From assembly GCA_019414515.1 (NCBI GenBank), contig DXLX01000025.1, positions 1 to 55,699 of the forward strand: DNA of 55,699 bases. Reading direction: 5' to 3'. This stretch comes from Collinsella sp. (GTDB taxonomy: Bacteria > Actinomycetota > Coriobacteriia > Coriobacteriales > Coriobacteriaceae). A program made the translations under genes and the position numbers. Below the pieces are notes generated by a model. The model was given only the letters and a program-made list of their open reading frames with translations. It was not told where the DNA came from and ran no database searches. Positions 8,430-17,193 of the stretch are shown here, piece by piece. Within the stretch, counting starts at the first letter, position 1, and the number at the start of each line of letters is the position of its first letter.

Positions 8430-9952
8430 TGGCGTTCGAGACGTTTGCCGTTCACGCGGCCTGCATCCGTGGCGTCGAGGCGATTCACGTCACGGTCGAG
8501 GTCTCGCTTGCCGGTGGTGTTCCGGGCATCCAAATGCTCGGCATTCCGAGTATGGAGGTGATGGAGTCACGCGGTCGTATTCGCTGCGCGATGCGCTCCG
8601 CCGGGTTCGAGATCCCACGCTCGGGCATTACGGTCAACCTAGCGCCCGGCGATATTCGCAAGACCGGTAGCGGCTTTGATCTGCCCATCGCCATCGCGGT
8701 TCTGGCGGCCGATGGGCAGATTCCCCGTGACAACCTCGATCGCTGCCTTATCGCCGGCGAGCTCGGCTTGGACGGTACGGTGCTTCCCGTCAAGGGCGAG
8801 GTGGCGTTTCAGCTATTGGCACGTGATATGGGGCTGTCCTTTATCGCCGGCAGGTCCGATCAGCATGTTCCGCTTGCGGGCGTGGATTGCGGATTTATCG
8901 ATCATTTGTCTCAGCTTGCCCATGGCATGGGCGATGCCGCGCGGCACTACTTGGATTCTGAAGTGCTCGAGGCGACCTTTGAGCCCGAGCTCGACTATGC
9001 CGACGTGCTAGGGCAGGAGGTTGCCAAACGCGGCATGGCGCTTGCGGCGGCAGGAGAACTCGGTTTGCTTATGATCGGGTCCCCGGGATCGGGCAAGACG
9101 ATGCTCGCGCGTCGTATGACCGGCATCCTGCCCGAGCTTTCCGTTGAGGATCAACAGGAGGCGCTGTGCATCCATTCGGTTTTGGGTGAGAACATTGATG
9201 GCTTGTTGGCGGGGCACCGGCCCTTCCGCAGCCCCCATCACAGTATTTCGACCGCAGGTCTTATCGGCGGTGGGCGCCCGGTGCACCCGGGTGAGATCAG
9301 CCTTGCTCATGGCGGCGTGCTATTTTTGGACGAGCTTGCCGAGTTTCCCACGGGTGTGCTGCAGACGCTGCGTCAGCCCATCGAACGCGGCTATGTGAGG
9401 ATCGTGCGCGTCGACGGGGCCTTTACCTTCCCGTCGCGCTTTCAGCTGCTGGCTGCGAGCAATCCCTGCCCCTGCGGTTTTTTGGGCGATCGCGAGGTAC
9501 CGTGTCGCTGCTCGGCGGCGATGGTCGAGCGCTATCGGTCTAAACTGCGCGGTCCTTTGGCCGACCGTATCGACATGATGATCGATGTGACCCGTCCCGA
9601 CCCTCAAGTGATTATCGAGGGTGCGGAGGGCATGTCGTCGGCCGAGTTACGTGACTACGTTGTGCGCGGTCGCGCCTTTCGCGCTTGGCGCGAATCCCGT
9701 ATGGACGATGCGGATGCCGAGGCCGAGGATGACGAGACACGGTCCATTGACGGCGTCGTTTCGACCTTTAAGCTCGATGATGCGGCGGAGAAGTGTGTGC
9801 TCGGCCTGTCGAAGCGCACACATCTCACGGGTCGCGGCATCGTGCGACTGGTGCGTATCGCGCGTACAATCGCCGACGTCGCCGAGAGCGAGCAGGTGAC
9901 GCAGGACCACGTGCTCGAGGCAGCGATGTACCAGGGAAGGAGGGACCAATGA
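8429..9952 (+). CDS. comM: ComM/YifB-family AAA+ ATPase (Mg-chelatase-like)
   Basis: A 507-residue protein of the YifB/ComM family. In transformable bacteria ComM is a hexameric helicase that extends branch migration during integration of incoming DNA. The N-terminal Lon-protease-like domain starts FAVHAACIRGVEAIHVTVEV. The AAA+ domain has Walker A GSPGSGKT at about residue 217, the FRSPHHSIS motif, Walker B GGVLFLDELAEF and the cysteine patch NPCPCGFLGD. A C-terminal magnesium-chelatase lid completes it. Start ATG 8429 overlaps the yraN stop. The stop overlaps the dprA start, so yraN-comM-dprA is one translationally coupled unit, which supports a DNA-uptake role. Confidence 0.93.
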   Translation: MAFETFAVHAACIRGVEAIHVTVEVSLAGGVPGIQMLGIPSMEVMESRGRIRCAMRSAGFEIPRSGITVNLAPGDIRKTGSGFDLPIAIAVLAADGQIPRDNLDRCLIAGELGLDGTVLPVKGEVAFQLLARDMGLSFIAGRSDQHVPLAGVDCGFIDHLSQLAHGMGDAARHYLDSEVLEATFEPELDYADVLGQEVAKRGMALAAAGELGLLMIGSPGSGKTMLARRMTGILPELSVEDQQEALCIHSVLGENIDGLLAGHRPFRSPHHSISTAGLIGGGRPVHPGEISLAHGGVLFLDELAEFPTGVLQTLRQPIERGYVRIVRVDGAFTFPSRFQLLAASNPCPCGFLGDREVPCRCSAAMVERYRSKLRGPLADRIDMMIDVTRPDPQVIIEGAEGMSSAELRDYVVRGRAFRAWRESRMDDADAEAEDDETRSIDGVVSTFKLDDAAEKCVLGLSKRTHLTGRGIVRLVRIARTIADVAESEQVTQDHVLEAAMYQGRRDQ

Positions 9953-10884
9953 TGGCCGAGGGGACCTACGAGCTGCATCCAGGTGATGCGTTGTATCCCG
10001 AGACCGTTTTGGAGCTTTCTGATGTACCCCAGACGCTCTATGTGCGCGGCAACCCCGAGGTGCTTTCGACGCCCGCGCTCTCCATCATCGGCGCGCGCAA
10101 GGCCTCTCCGTATGGTCTTGCCGTGGCAGAGCTTGCGGCAAAGGTTGCGGTCGAGGCGGGCGTGACGGTAGTTTCGGGCGGCGCGGTCGGTTGTGACCAG
10201 GCCTCGGGTTGGGCTGCGGTCAATGCCGGCGGCAAACACGTCGTGGTGCTGGGGACGGGCGCCGACGTGGTCTACCCGCGTTCGAGCGCGGGGCTTATTA
10301 CGCGCACGCTCGATACGGGTGGCGCGGTCGTGTCGATCTCTCCGTGGGGCATGGGTCCGCGCAAGTTTGCCTTTCCGCGCCGCAATCGCGTAATCGCGGC
10401 CCTGTCGCAAGCCCTCTTTGTATCCGAGGCGGGTATGCCTTCCGGGACGTTTTCTACAGCCGAGGCTGCTATGGATTTGGGGCGAGAACTTCTTGCCGTG
10501 CCAGGGTCGATCCTATCGCCCGAGTCGCGTGGCACGAATTACCTCATTGCGAACGGTGCCTGCTGCATCATCGACGAGGAATCTATCGAGATGGCTATTT
10601 CACGCATCTACGGCACCCTGCGCTACTCGCGCCCCGATGCTCCCGGCATTGCCGACCTGGATCAAACACAGCAGACCGTGATGCATGCGCTCATCGCCTC
10701 TCCGCTCAAGGTCGACGACATCGCGGCGCTCGTCTCGCTCGATGCCGTCGGCGTACTCAAACTCCTGGGTTCGCTTGAGCTCGAGGGTCTTATCGAGCGC
10801 ATGATGGATGGAAGGTGTGCGCCCTCCAAGTTTGCCCTTCACGCTCAGACACCCTTCGGTCACAATGGAAAACATGTCAATTAG
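9952..10884 (+). CDS. dprA: DNA processing protein DprA
   Basis: A DprA/Smf protein of about 310 residues that binds incoming single-stranded DNA and loads RecA. The Rossmann domain shows LYVRGN, SIIGARKASPYG, VLGTGADVVYPR and the basic FPRRNRVIAALS loop. The C-terminal winged helix begins near TQQTVMHALI. One oddity: the usual SGxARGID segment reads SGGAVGCDQAS at about residues 75-85, so Arg is Val and the Gly-Ile-Asp is Gly-Cys-Asp. ATG 9949 and 9952 are both in frame behind AAGGAGG; the overlap with the comM stop indicates coupling. The topA gene often found next is absent; trmFO follows instead. Confidence 0.92.
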   Translation: MAEGTYELHPGDALYPETVLELSDVPQTLYVRGNPEVLSTPALSIIGARKASPYGLAVAELAAKVAVEAGVTVVSGGAVGCDQASGWAAVNAGGKHVVVLGTGADVVYPRSSAGLITRTLDTGGAVVSISPWGMGPRKFAFPRRNRVIAALSQALFVSEAGMPSGTFSTAEAAMDLGRELLAVPGSILSPESRGTNYLIANGACCIIDEESIEMAISRIYGTLRYSRPDAPGIADLDQTQQTVMHALIASPLKVDDIAALVSLDAVGVLKLLGSLELEGLIERMMDGRCAPSKFALHAQTPFGHNGKHVN

Positions 10885-10898
10885 AAAGGTGTTTGCAG

Positions 10899-12236
10899 AT
10901 GCTGTTTGATCAGGTGACGGTTATCGGTGGCGGTCTGGCGGGTTCGGAGTGCGCGATTCAGCTTGCAGATCGCGGGTTCGCCGTAAAGCTGTGCGAGATG
11001 CGCCCCCAGGTTAGCTCCCCGGCCCACCATACCGATCACCTGGCAGAGCTCGTCTGTTCCAATTCGTTTAAGTCGACCCGTCCGGATTCTGCGGCTGGAT
11101 TGCTGAAGGCCGAGCTTGAGCGCATGGGTTCAGTCCTGCTCGATTGCGCCCATCGCGCGGCTGTTCCCGCCGGTGGCGCCTTGGCGGTCGACCGCGTCAA
11201 GTTTTCCGAGTTTGTCGAGGCCGAGGTTGCCGCCCGTCCCAATATCGAGATCGTTCACGGCGAGGTCACGCAGATTCCCGAAGGTCACGTGGTCATTGCC
11301 GCCGGCCCCTTGTGCTCGCCGGCGCTGAGCGAAGAGGTCATGAAGCTCGTCGGTGGCGACGCCCTTGCGTTCTTCGATGCCGCGGCGCCGATCGTCGATG
11401 CCTCCACGCTCGATATGGACGTGCTGTTCTCGCAGTCGCGCTACGAGGAGCAGGGGAGCGGCGACTATCTCAACGCTCCGCTCAATAAGGAGGAGTACGA
11501 GGCCTTTATCGAGGCGCTTACCACGGCCGACCGCGTGGTGCTCAAGGACTTTGAGGGCGGCGATCTGTTCCAGGCCTGCCAGCCTGCCGAGGAAGTTGCG
11601 CGCACCGGCAAGGACGCCATTCGCTTTGGCGCCATGAAGCCTGTCGGCCTCACCGATCCGCGAACCGGTCGTCGTCCCTGGGCGGCGATTCAGCTGCGTG
11701 CCGAGAATAAGGAGAAGACCGCCTATAACCTGGTGGGCTTCCAGACCAACTTGACCTTTGGCGAGCAGAAGCGCGTCTTCCATATGGTGCCGGGCCTGGA
11801 GAACGCTGAGTTCTTCCGCTACGGTGTCATGCACCGTAATACCTTTGTCGACGCCCCGCACGTGCTCGATGGCACCTTTGCCGTGCCCGGCACCGGCGTG
11901 CGCCTGGCCGGTCAGATCACCGGCACCGAGGGGTACATGGAAGCCGTGGCGACGGGTCTGCTCGCGGCGCTCAACACCTATGCCGAGGCTATCGGGGCCG
12001 CGGGCGTCGAGCTGCCGCGTGTGGGCGCCCTGGGTGCGCTCGTGGGCTATGCGACCGATCCTGCCACCGTGGGCTATCAGCCTATGCATGTCAACTTTGG
12101 CCTGGTGCCGCCACTCGAGGATGGTAAGCGCCGCAGCAAGCGCGACCGCTACCAGGCCTATGCGGACCGTGCGCTCGAGGCCCTTGATGCCTATCTGGCC
12201 ACTCGCCCCGATTTGTTTGGAGGCGACCGGTCATAG
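10899..12236 (+). CDS. trmFO: Folate/FAD-dependent tRNA (uracil-54-C5)-methyltransferase
   Basis: A 445-residue flavoprotein that makes 5-methyluridine at position 54 of tRNA, using methylenetetrahydrofolate as carbon donor. The N-terminal FAD site is VIGGGLAGSECAIQLA. Other family signatures are the LVCSNSFKS block, FFDAAAPIVD, the RFGAMKPVGL stretch and LVGFQTNLTF, with GQITGTEGYMEA near the C terminus. ATG 10899 lies behind AGAAAGGTG. It sits 14 bases after dprA and runs directly into the xerC-like gene, a common Gram-positive arrangement. Confidence 0.96.
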   Translation: MLFDQVTVIGGGLAGSECAIQLADRGFAVKLCEMRPQVSSPAHHTDHLAELVCSNSFKSTRPDSAAGLLKAELERMGSVLLDCAHRAAVPAGGALAVDRVKFSEFVEAEVAARPNIEIVHGEVTQIPEGHVVIAAGPLCSPALSEEVMKLVGGDALAFFDAAAPIVDASTLDMDVLFSQSRYEEQGSGDYLNAPLNKEEYEAFIEALTTADRVVLKDFEGGDLFQACQPAEEVARTGKDAIRFGAMKPVGLTDPRTGRRPWAAIQLRAENKEKTAYNLVGFQTNLTFGEQKRVFHMVPGLENAEFFRYGVMHRNTFVDAPHVLDGTFAVPGTGVRLAGQITGTEGYMEAVATGLLAALNTYAEAIGAAGVELPRVGALGALVGYATDPATVGYQPMHVNFGLVPPLEDGKRRSKRDRYQAYADRALEALDAYLATRPDLFGGDRS

Positions 12237-13153
12237 CCTTTGACCTGTACGACACCGTCGACTCGTTTATCGCCTATATCTCACGTGTCGAGGGACTTTC
12301 TCCCAACACGGTGACGGCCTATGGCTCGAGGCTGGAGCGTTTTGCTGCCTGGTGCGAGCGTGAGGATATAGATGCTTTCGCTGCCGACGTGCGCACCATT
12401 CGTCGCTATCTTGCCGAACTTTCGCGTGAGCAGGTGGCTCCCCGAACGCTTGCGGCACACCTGTCTGCCATTCGCTCGCTCTATCGGTGGATGGCTGCCG
12501 AGGGGGTCGTGGAGGGCGATGTGGTCTCGGCAATTTCCTCGCCCAAGCTCCCGCGCGATCTACCCGGTGTGCTGACGACCCAACAGGTGGAGGCGCTGCT
12601 CAAGACGCCTGATACCTCAACACCCGCGGGACTGCGCGATGCGGCGATGCTCGAGCTGCTCTATGCCTCGGGCGCCCGTATCTCTGAGCTCGCAGCACTC
12701 AATGTGGAGTCCATTGTGTGGTCCGAACGCACGCTGCGCCTGTGGGGCAAGGGGAGCAAAGAACGTATCGTCCCTCTGTATCGTCGCGCGCTCGAGGCGA
12801 CGCGTCTCTATATTGAGGAGGGGCGGCCGGAGTTGCTCGCTCAGGCAAAGCGCCGTGACCCCACTACCGGGCCGCATCCGCTGCTTATATCGGCGCGCGG
12901 TAATCGCATGAGTGCCGCCATGCTCAGGCGGCGGTTCCATACTCTGGCGACACTCGCCGGCATTCCGGCCGACATCGCCCCGCATGCGATGCGCCATACC
13001 TTTGCGACCGACTTGCTCGAGGGCGGTGCGGACCTGCGCTCGGTTCAAGAGCTGCTGGGTCATGCGAGCCTGTCCACGACGCAGATCTACACGCACCTCA
13101 CGCCCGATCGGCTCAAACGTGCCGTGGCTCAAGCCCATCCCCGAGGCGAATAG
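12233..13153 (+). CDS. xerC: XerC-like tyrosine recombinase, non-canonical start
   Basis: A tyrosine site-specific recombinase for chromosome dimer resolution, about 306 residues if read from ATA 12233. The core-binding domain shows DSFIAYISRVEGLSPNTV; the catalytic domain shows GARISELAAL (first Arg), the HAMRHTFAT His-x-x-Arg box, LGHASLSTTQ and the YTHL nucleophile Tyr. The conserved N terminus begins before any usual start: from the TGA at 12185 to the GTG at 12311 there is no in-frame ATG, GTG or TTG. A GGAGG at 12219-12223 sits nine bases before ATA 12233, which overlaps the trmFO stop (ATAG). Starting at GTG 12311 would remove 26 conserved residues. CTG 12245 is another option. XerC versus XerD cannot be fixed here. 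Confidence 0.88.
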   Translation: MAFDLYDTVDSFIAYISRVEGLSPNTVTAYGSRLERFAAWCEREDIDAFAADVRTIRRYLAELSREQVAPRTLAAHLSAIRSLYRWMAAEGVVEGDVVSAISSPKLPRDLPGVLTTQQVEALLKTPDTSTPAGLRDAAMLELLYASGARISELAALNVESIVWSERTLRLWGKGSKERIVPLYRRALEATRLYIEEGRPELLAQAKRRDPTTGPHPLLISARGNRMSAAMLRRRFHTLATLAGIPADIAPHAMRHTFATDLLEGGADLRSVQELLGHASLSTTQIYTHLTPDRLKRAVAQAHPRGE

Positions 13154-13202
13154 TGGCTGGGACGTCCCGCGCCGCACTCAGGTGTGTGGTTTTGATTGCG
13201 GG

Positions 13203-13231
13203 TTGGCACGAAGATGCATTCCTGCTATCAT
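13203..13231 (+). promoter_or_regulatory. rpsB-tsf promoter
   Basis: TTGGCA (13203-13208), a 17-base spacer, then TATCAT (13226-13231) preceded by TGC, an extended -10. The leader to rpsB is about 135 bases, long enough for ribosomal-protein autoregulation; a structured GC-rich stretch lies at 13290-13350. Confidence 0.75.
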
Positions 13232-13372
13232 TCATCGGGTTGCTTCACGGCAACATGTTTTTATCACGCACGCGCGGCTACTTCATACCGTGGTGCCCGG
13301 GCTTTGGTAGCACATGTCCGGGTTGGTTTTGGAGGATGACCCCGCGCGGAGGCAAACCACAGGAGGTTTAAC

Positions 13373-14101
13373 ATGGCTACCAAGATTAATATCCGCACCC
13401 TGCTCGAGGCCGGCTGCCACTTCGGTCACCAGACCCGTCGCTGGAACCCCAAGATGAAGCCGTTCATCTTCGGTGAGCGCAACGGCATCTACATCCTCGA
13501 CCTCAAGCAGACCATCCTCGACGCCGACCAGGCCTACACCTTCGTCAAGAACGTCGCCAAGGGTGGCAACGTGCTGTTCGTCGGCACTAAGAAGCAGGCT
13601 CAGGAGGCCGTCAAGAACGCTGCTGAGCGCGCTAATATGCCCTACATCAACCAGCGTTGGCTCGGCGGTATGCTGACCAACTTCGTCACCATCCGCTCCC
13701 GCATCAACCGCATGGAGGAGCTCGAGGCCATGGTCGAGGACGGCCGCATGGCAGTGCTCCCCAAGAAGGAGCAGGCTGTGCTCGGCAAGGAGCTCACCAA
13801 GCTCCAGACCAACCTCGGTGGCGCCCGCGACATGAAGGGTCTGCCCCAGGCTCTCTTCGTCATCGACACTAAGCGCGAGGAGAACGCCATCAAGGAGGCT
13901 GAGCGCCTGAACATCCCCGTCGTCGCTCTGATCGACACCAACTCCGATCCCGACGAGGTCGAGTACGGCATCCCCTGCAACGATGACGCTATCTCCGCTG
14001 TCACCCTTATGTGCGAGCTCATGGCTGACGCCTGCCTCGCTGGCTCCGGTAAGGAGCAGGTCTCCGAGGCCGAGATGGCCGCTGAGCCCAAGGCCGAGTA
14101 A
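13373..14101 (+). CDS. rpsB: 30S ribosomal protein S2
   Basis: A 242-residue small-subunit protein needed for assembly of S1/S21-region contacts. The N terminus (IRTLLEAGCHFGHQTRRWNP) and the block KMKPFIFGERNGIYILDL are diagnostic, as are NQRWLGGMLTN and PVVALIDTNSDP. ATG 13373 follows CAGGAGG. The C-terminal tail is short and acidic. It forms a two-gene operon with tsf 45 bases downstream, as in most bacteria, behind the promoter at 13203-13231. Confidence 0.98.
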   Translation: MATKINIRTLLEAGCHFGHQTRRWNPKMKPFIFGERNGIYILDLKQTILDADQAYTFVKNVAKGGNVLFVGTKKQAQEAVKNAAERANMPYINQRWLGGMLTNFVTIRSRINRMEELEAMVEDGRMAVLPKKEQAVLGKELTKLQTNLGGARDMKGLPQALFVIDTKREENAIKEAERLNIPVVALIDTNSDPDEVEYGIPCNDDAISAVTLMCELMADACLAGSGKEQVSEAEMAAEPKAE

Positions 14102-14146
14102 ATCAGTCCTATTTAAGTCTTTTTCATCTCTTTGAAAGGAACCACA

Positions 14147-15016
14147 ATGGCCCAGATTACCGCCGCTATGGTCAAGCAGCTCCGCGAGATGACCGACTCC
14201 CCGATGATGGAGTGCAAGAAGGCTCTCGTCGAGGCTGACGGCGACATGGACGCCGCTGTCGACGTTCTGCGTAAGAACGGCCTTGCCAAGGCTGCCAAGA
14301 AGGCTGGCCGTGAGACCAACGAGGGCGCTGTCGCCGCGTTCGTCTCCGAGGATGGCAAGACCGGCGCTCTGCTCGAGCTCTCCTGCGAGACCGACTTCGT
14401 TGGCTCCAACGCCAAGTTCACCGGCTTTGCTTCTAAGGTCGCTGAGGTTGTCGCTACCACCGAGCCTGCTGACGTCGACGCTCTGCTCGAGAAGCCGATG
14501 GGCGAGGAGACCGTTTCCTCCGAGCTCACCGAGATGATTCACATTATGGGCGAGAACATGAAGATCTCCCGCTTCGCTGCCCGCAAGGCCGAGAACGGCG
14601 CGCTCGCTTCTTACATCCACATGGGTGGTAAGATCGGCGTCCTCGTCGAGTTCGCCTTCGAGAAGGCCGAGACCGCTCAGGCTGAGTCCTTCAAGACCTT
14701 CGCTCACGACGTTGCCCTTCAGGTTGCCGCCGTCGCCCCGATCTGCGCTACCCGCGATCAGGTTCCGGCCGAGACCGTCGAGCACGAGAAGCAGATCTAC
14801 ATGGCCCAGGCTGCCGAGTCCGGCAAGCCCGAGGCTATCCAGGAGAAGATGGCTGTTGGCCGTCTGGAGAAGTTCTACAAGCAGTCCGTGCTCACCGAGC
14901 AGGAGTTCATCAAGGACAGCTCCCTCACCATCAAGAAGTACGCTGAGCAGGTCTCCAAGGAGCTCGGCGACACCATTACCGTCGTTGCCTTTGACCGTCT
15001 GGTCCGTGGCGAGTAA
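14147..15016 (+). CDS. tsf: Elongation factor Ts
   Basis: A 289-residue guanine nucleotide exchange factor for EF-Tu. The N-terminal UBA-like domain reads MVKQLREMTDSPMMECKKAL, followed by the DVLRKNGLAKAAKKAGR linker and the dimerisation domain with LSCETDFVGSN. The core continues through HMGGKIGVLVEF and EFIKDSSLTIKKY. ATG 14147 follows GAAAGGA; an upstream in-frame ATG at 14132 is not needed. The operon ends at the terminator 15040-15075. Confidence 0.98.
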   Translation: MAQITAAMVKQLREMTDSPMMECKKALVEADGDMDAAVDVLRKNGLAKAAKKAGRETNEGAVAAFVSEDGKTGALLELSCETDFVGSNAKFTGFASKVAEVVATTEPADVDALLEKPMGEETVSSELTEMIHIMGENMKISRFAARKAENGALASYIHMGGKIGVLVEFAFEKAETAQAESFKTFAHDVALQVAAVAPICATRDQVPAETVEHEKQIYMAQAAESGKPEAIQEKMAVGRLEKFYKQSVLTEQEFIKDSSLTIKKYAEQVSKELGDTITVVAFDRLVRGE

Positions 15017-15039
15017 ATAAGCTCTTGTAGCTGGTAATG

Positions 15040-15075
15040 AGCAGGCTGTGGGTTTTACTCACAGCCTGCTTTTTC
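15040..15075 (+). terminator. Terminator of rpsB-tsf
   Basis: AGCAGGCTGTG pairs with CACAGCCTGCT around a nine-base loop, followed by TTTTC. Confidence 0.9.
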
Positions 15076-15133
15076 ATGGCTCTTATCAGAGCCTTTGATA
15101 TCATATTGAGAGTCTAATTAAAGGAGGATCGCT

Positions 15134-15856
15134 TTGTCCGACATCCGATATAAACGAGTGCTTCTTAAGCTTTCCGGCGAAGCGCTGATGGGCGACGGCC
15201 AATATGGCATCGACCCCAAGGTTACCGATCATCTTGCCAAGCAGGTCAAGGAGCTGCTCGCCGTTGGCCATGAGGTCGGCGTCGTTGTCGGCGGCGGCAA
15301 TATTTTCCGCGGCATGGCAGGCGCTGCCGGTGGCATGGAGCGTGCTCAGGCCGACTACATGGGCATGCTCGCGACCGTTATGAACGCGCTCGCCCTGCAG
15401 GATGCTTTCGAGCATAACGACGTTCCCTGCCGTGTGATGAGCGCTATCCAGATGAACGAGATCTGCGAGCCCTATATTCGCCGTCGCGCCATCAACCACC
15501 TTTCCAAGGGCAACGTCGTTATTTTTGCCGCCGGTTCGGGCAATCCGTACTTTACGACCGACACCGCCGCGGCTCTTCGTGCGTGCGAGATCGGCGCCGA
15601 GATTCTGATTAAAGCCACCAAGGTTGACGGCATCTACGACAAGGATCCCGTCAAGTGCGCCGATGCCGTCCGTTTTGACAAGATTACCTATCACGAGGTT
15701 CTCGTTCGCGGTCTGCAGGTTATGGATTCCACAGCTACGGCCCTGTGCCAGGATAACCGTATGCCTATTTTGGTCCTCAACATCGATGGCGAGGACACCG
15801 TCAAGCGCGCGCTCGCGGGTGAGCCCGTCGGCACGCTCGTCTATCAGGAGGATTAA
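15134..15856 (+). CDS. pyrH: UMP kinase
   Basis: A 240-residue hexameric kinase of the amino-acid-kinase fold that phosphorylates UMP to UDP. It begins KRVLLKLSGEALMGDG, with VVGGGNIFRG, and later the conserved FAAGSGNPYFTTDTAA and the KATKVDGIYDKDP uridylate/ATP region. The start is TTG 15134 behind AAGGAGG at 15121-15127. It is the first gene of a tight run through frr, uppS, cdsA, dxr, rseP, ispG and proS with gaps of zero to 25 bases, so the block is probably one transcript. Confidence 0.97.
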   Translation: MSDIRYKRVLLKLSGEALMGDGQYGIDPKVTDHLAKQVKELLAVGHEVGVVVGGGNIFRGMAGAAGGMERAQADYMGMLATVMNALALQDAFEHNDVPCRVMSAIQMNEICEPYIRRRAINHLSKGNVVIFAAGSGNPYFTTDTAAALRACEIGAEILIKATKVDGIYDKDPVKCADAVRFDKITYHEVLVRGLQVMDSTATALCQDNRMPILVLNIDGEDTVKRALAGEPVGTLVYQED

Positions 15857-15858
15857 GC

Positions 15859-16395
15859 ATGGCAGAGAACATCACCGCCCATATGGACAAGTCGCTCGAG
15901 TCCCTCAAGCATAACTTCTCCAAGGTTCGTACCGGTCGTGCCAACGCCAACATTCTGTCCGACATCACCGTCGATTATTACGGTGTCCCCACGCCGGTCA
16001 CGCAGGTTGCCGCCGTCAAGACCCCCGAGGCTCACATGCTGCTCATCGAGCCGTGGGATAAGGCGCTCATCAATGCTATCGTCAAGGCCATCGGCGCTTC
16101 CGATCTGGGTATTACCCCCAACTCCGATGGCACCGTCGTTCGTCTTCCGTTCCCGGCTCCCACTGAGGAGCGCCGTCGCGAGCTCGTCAAGGAGTGCCGC
16201 GAGTACGCCGAGCAGGCCAAGGTGTCTATCCGTAACATCCGTCGCGACTTCAACAACAAGCTCGAGCGCGATGAGGAGCTCACCGAGGACGACGTACGTC
16301 GCGAGCAGGCCAAGGTCCAGAAGCATACCGATGAGTATGTCGCCAAGGTCGAGGAGCTTCTGAAGGAAAAAGAAGCCGAGGTCATGGAGATCTAA
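15859..16395 (+). CDS. frr: Ribosome recycling factor
   Basis: A 178-residue, tRNA-shaped protein that with EF-G splits post-termination ribosomes. The helical arm starts with SLESLKHNFSKVRTGRANA; the central region has DYYGVPTPVTQVA, and the C-terminal helices carry RNIRRDFNNKLER and DEYVAKVEELL. It is slightly shorter than the usual 185 residues. ATG 15859 follows CAGGAGG, two bases after the pyrH stop. Confidence 0.97.
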   Translation: MAENITAHMDKSLESLKHNFSKVRTGRANANILSDITVDYYGVPTPVTQVAAVKTPEAHMLLIEPWDKALINAIVKAIGASDLGITPNSDGTVVRLPFPAPTEERRRELVKECREYAEQAKVSIRNIRRDFNNKLERDEELTEDDVRREQAKVQKHTDEYVAKVEELLKEKEAEVMEI

Positions 16396-16396
16396 G

Positions 16397-17191
16397 GTGC
16401 AATACGACGAGCATAAACTGGTCGAGTACTTTGCCGACGCCCCTGCGGGCGTCGGTTTTTCCGACCTTGACCTCAATAACATTCCGCACCATATCTCGTG
16501 CATCATGGACGGCAACGGTCGTTGGGCCACGTCGCGCGGTCTTGCACGCACCGAGGGCCACAAGGCGGGTATCGTCTCGCTGCGCGAGATCATTACCGCC
16601 TGCGTGCGCCTGGGCGTCGACGTGCTTTCGGCCTATGCATTTTCGACCGAAAACTGGAATCGACCGCAGCACGAAGTCAACGTTCTGATGCACCTGTTTG
16701 CCAAGACGTTTATCGACGAGCTGCCGCTTCTGAAGCGCGAAAATGTGCGCGTAGTCTTTTTGGGTGACATTTCCGCGCTGCCCAAGAAGACTCGCGACGT
16801 TTTTGAGCGCGGTCTTGCCGAGTGCGCCGATCACACCGGTATGACGCTGGCGCTTGCCGTCAACTACGGCGCGCGTGCCGAGATTACCCGCGCTGTCCGT
16901 CAGATCGCATCCGACGCTGCCGCCGGTAAGATCGATCCTGCCGCAATTGATGACGACATGGTGGCTTCCCACCTCTATACCGCCGGTCTTCCCGATCCCG
17001 AACTTGTGATTCGCACCTCTGGTGAGCTGCGCCTTTCGAACTATCTGCTGTGGCAGGTGGCTTATTCCGAATTCTACGTCACCGATACCTATTGGCCCGA
17101 CTTTGATCGTTGGGGCCTTGTCGACGCCATTTTGGCCTATCAGGGCCGTGACCGTAGGTTTGGTGGACTGAGCAAGACCGAGGAGGCTTAA
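16397..17191 (+). CDS. uppS: Isoprenyl transferase (undecaprenyl diphosphate synthase)
   Basis: A 264-residue cis-prenyltransferase that builds the C55 undecaprenyl diphosphate carrier for cell-wall synthesis. The signature MDGNGRWATSRGL contains the catalytic Asp and the substrate-binding Asn-Gly-Arg-Trp. Further conserved parts are GHKAG, YAFSTENWNRP, LAVNYGARAEI and the C-terminal RTSGELRLSNYLLWQ. The start is GTG 16397 immediately after the frr stop, behind GGAG. Neighbours cdsA and dxr fit the standard envelope/isoprenoid cluster. A run of about 30 residues precedes the catalytic core. Confidence 0.96.
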   Translation: MQYDEHKLVEYFADAPAGVGFSDLDLNNIPHHISCIMDGNGRWATSRGLARTEGHKAGIVSLREIITACVRLGVDVLSAYAFSTENWNRPQHEVNVLMHLFAKTFIDELPLLKRENVRVVFLGDISALPKKTRDVFERGLAECADHTGMTLALAVNYGARAEITRAVRQIASDAAAGKIDPAAIDDDMVASHLYTAGLPDPELVIRTSGELRLSNYLLWQVAYSEFYVTDTYWPDFDRWGLVDAILAYQGRDRRFGGLSKTEEA

Positions 17192-17193
17192 TC

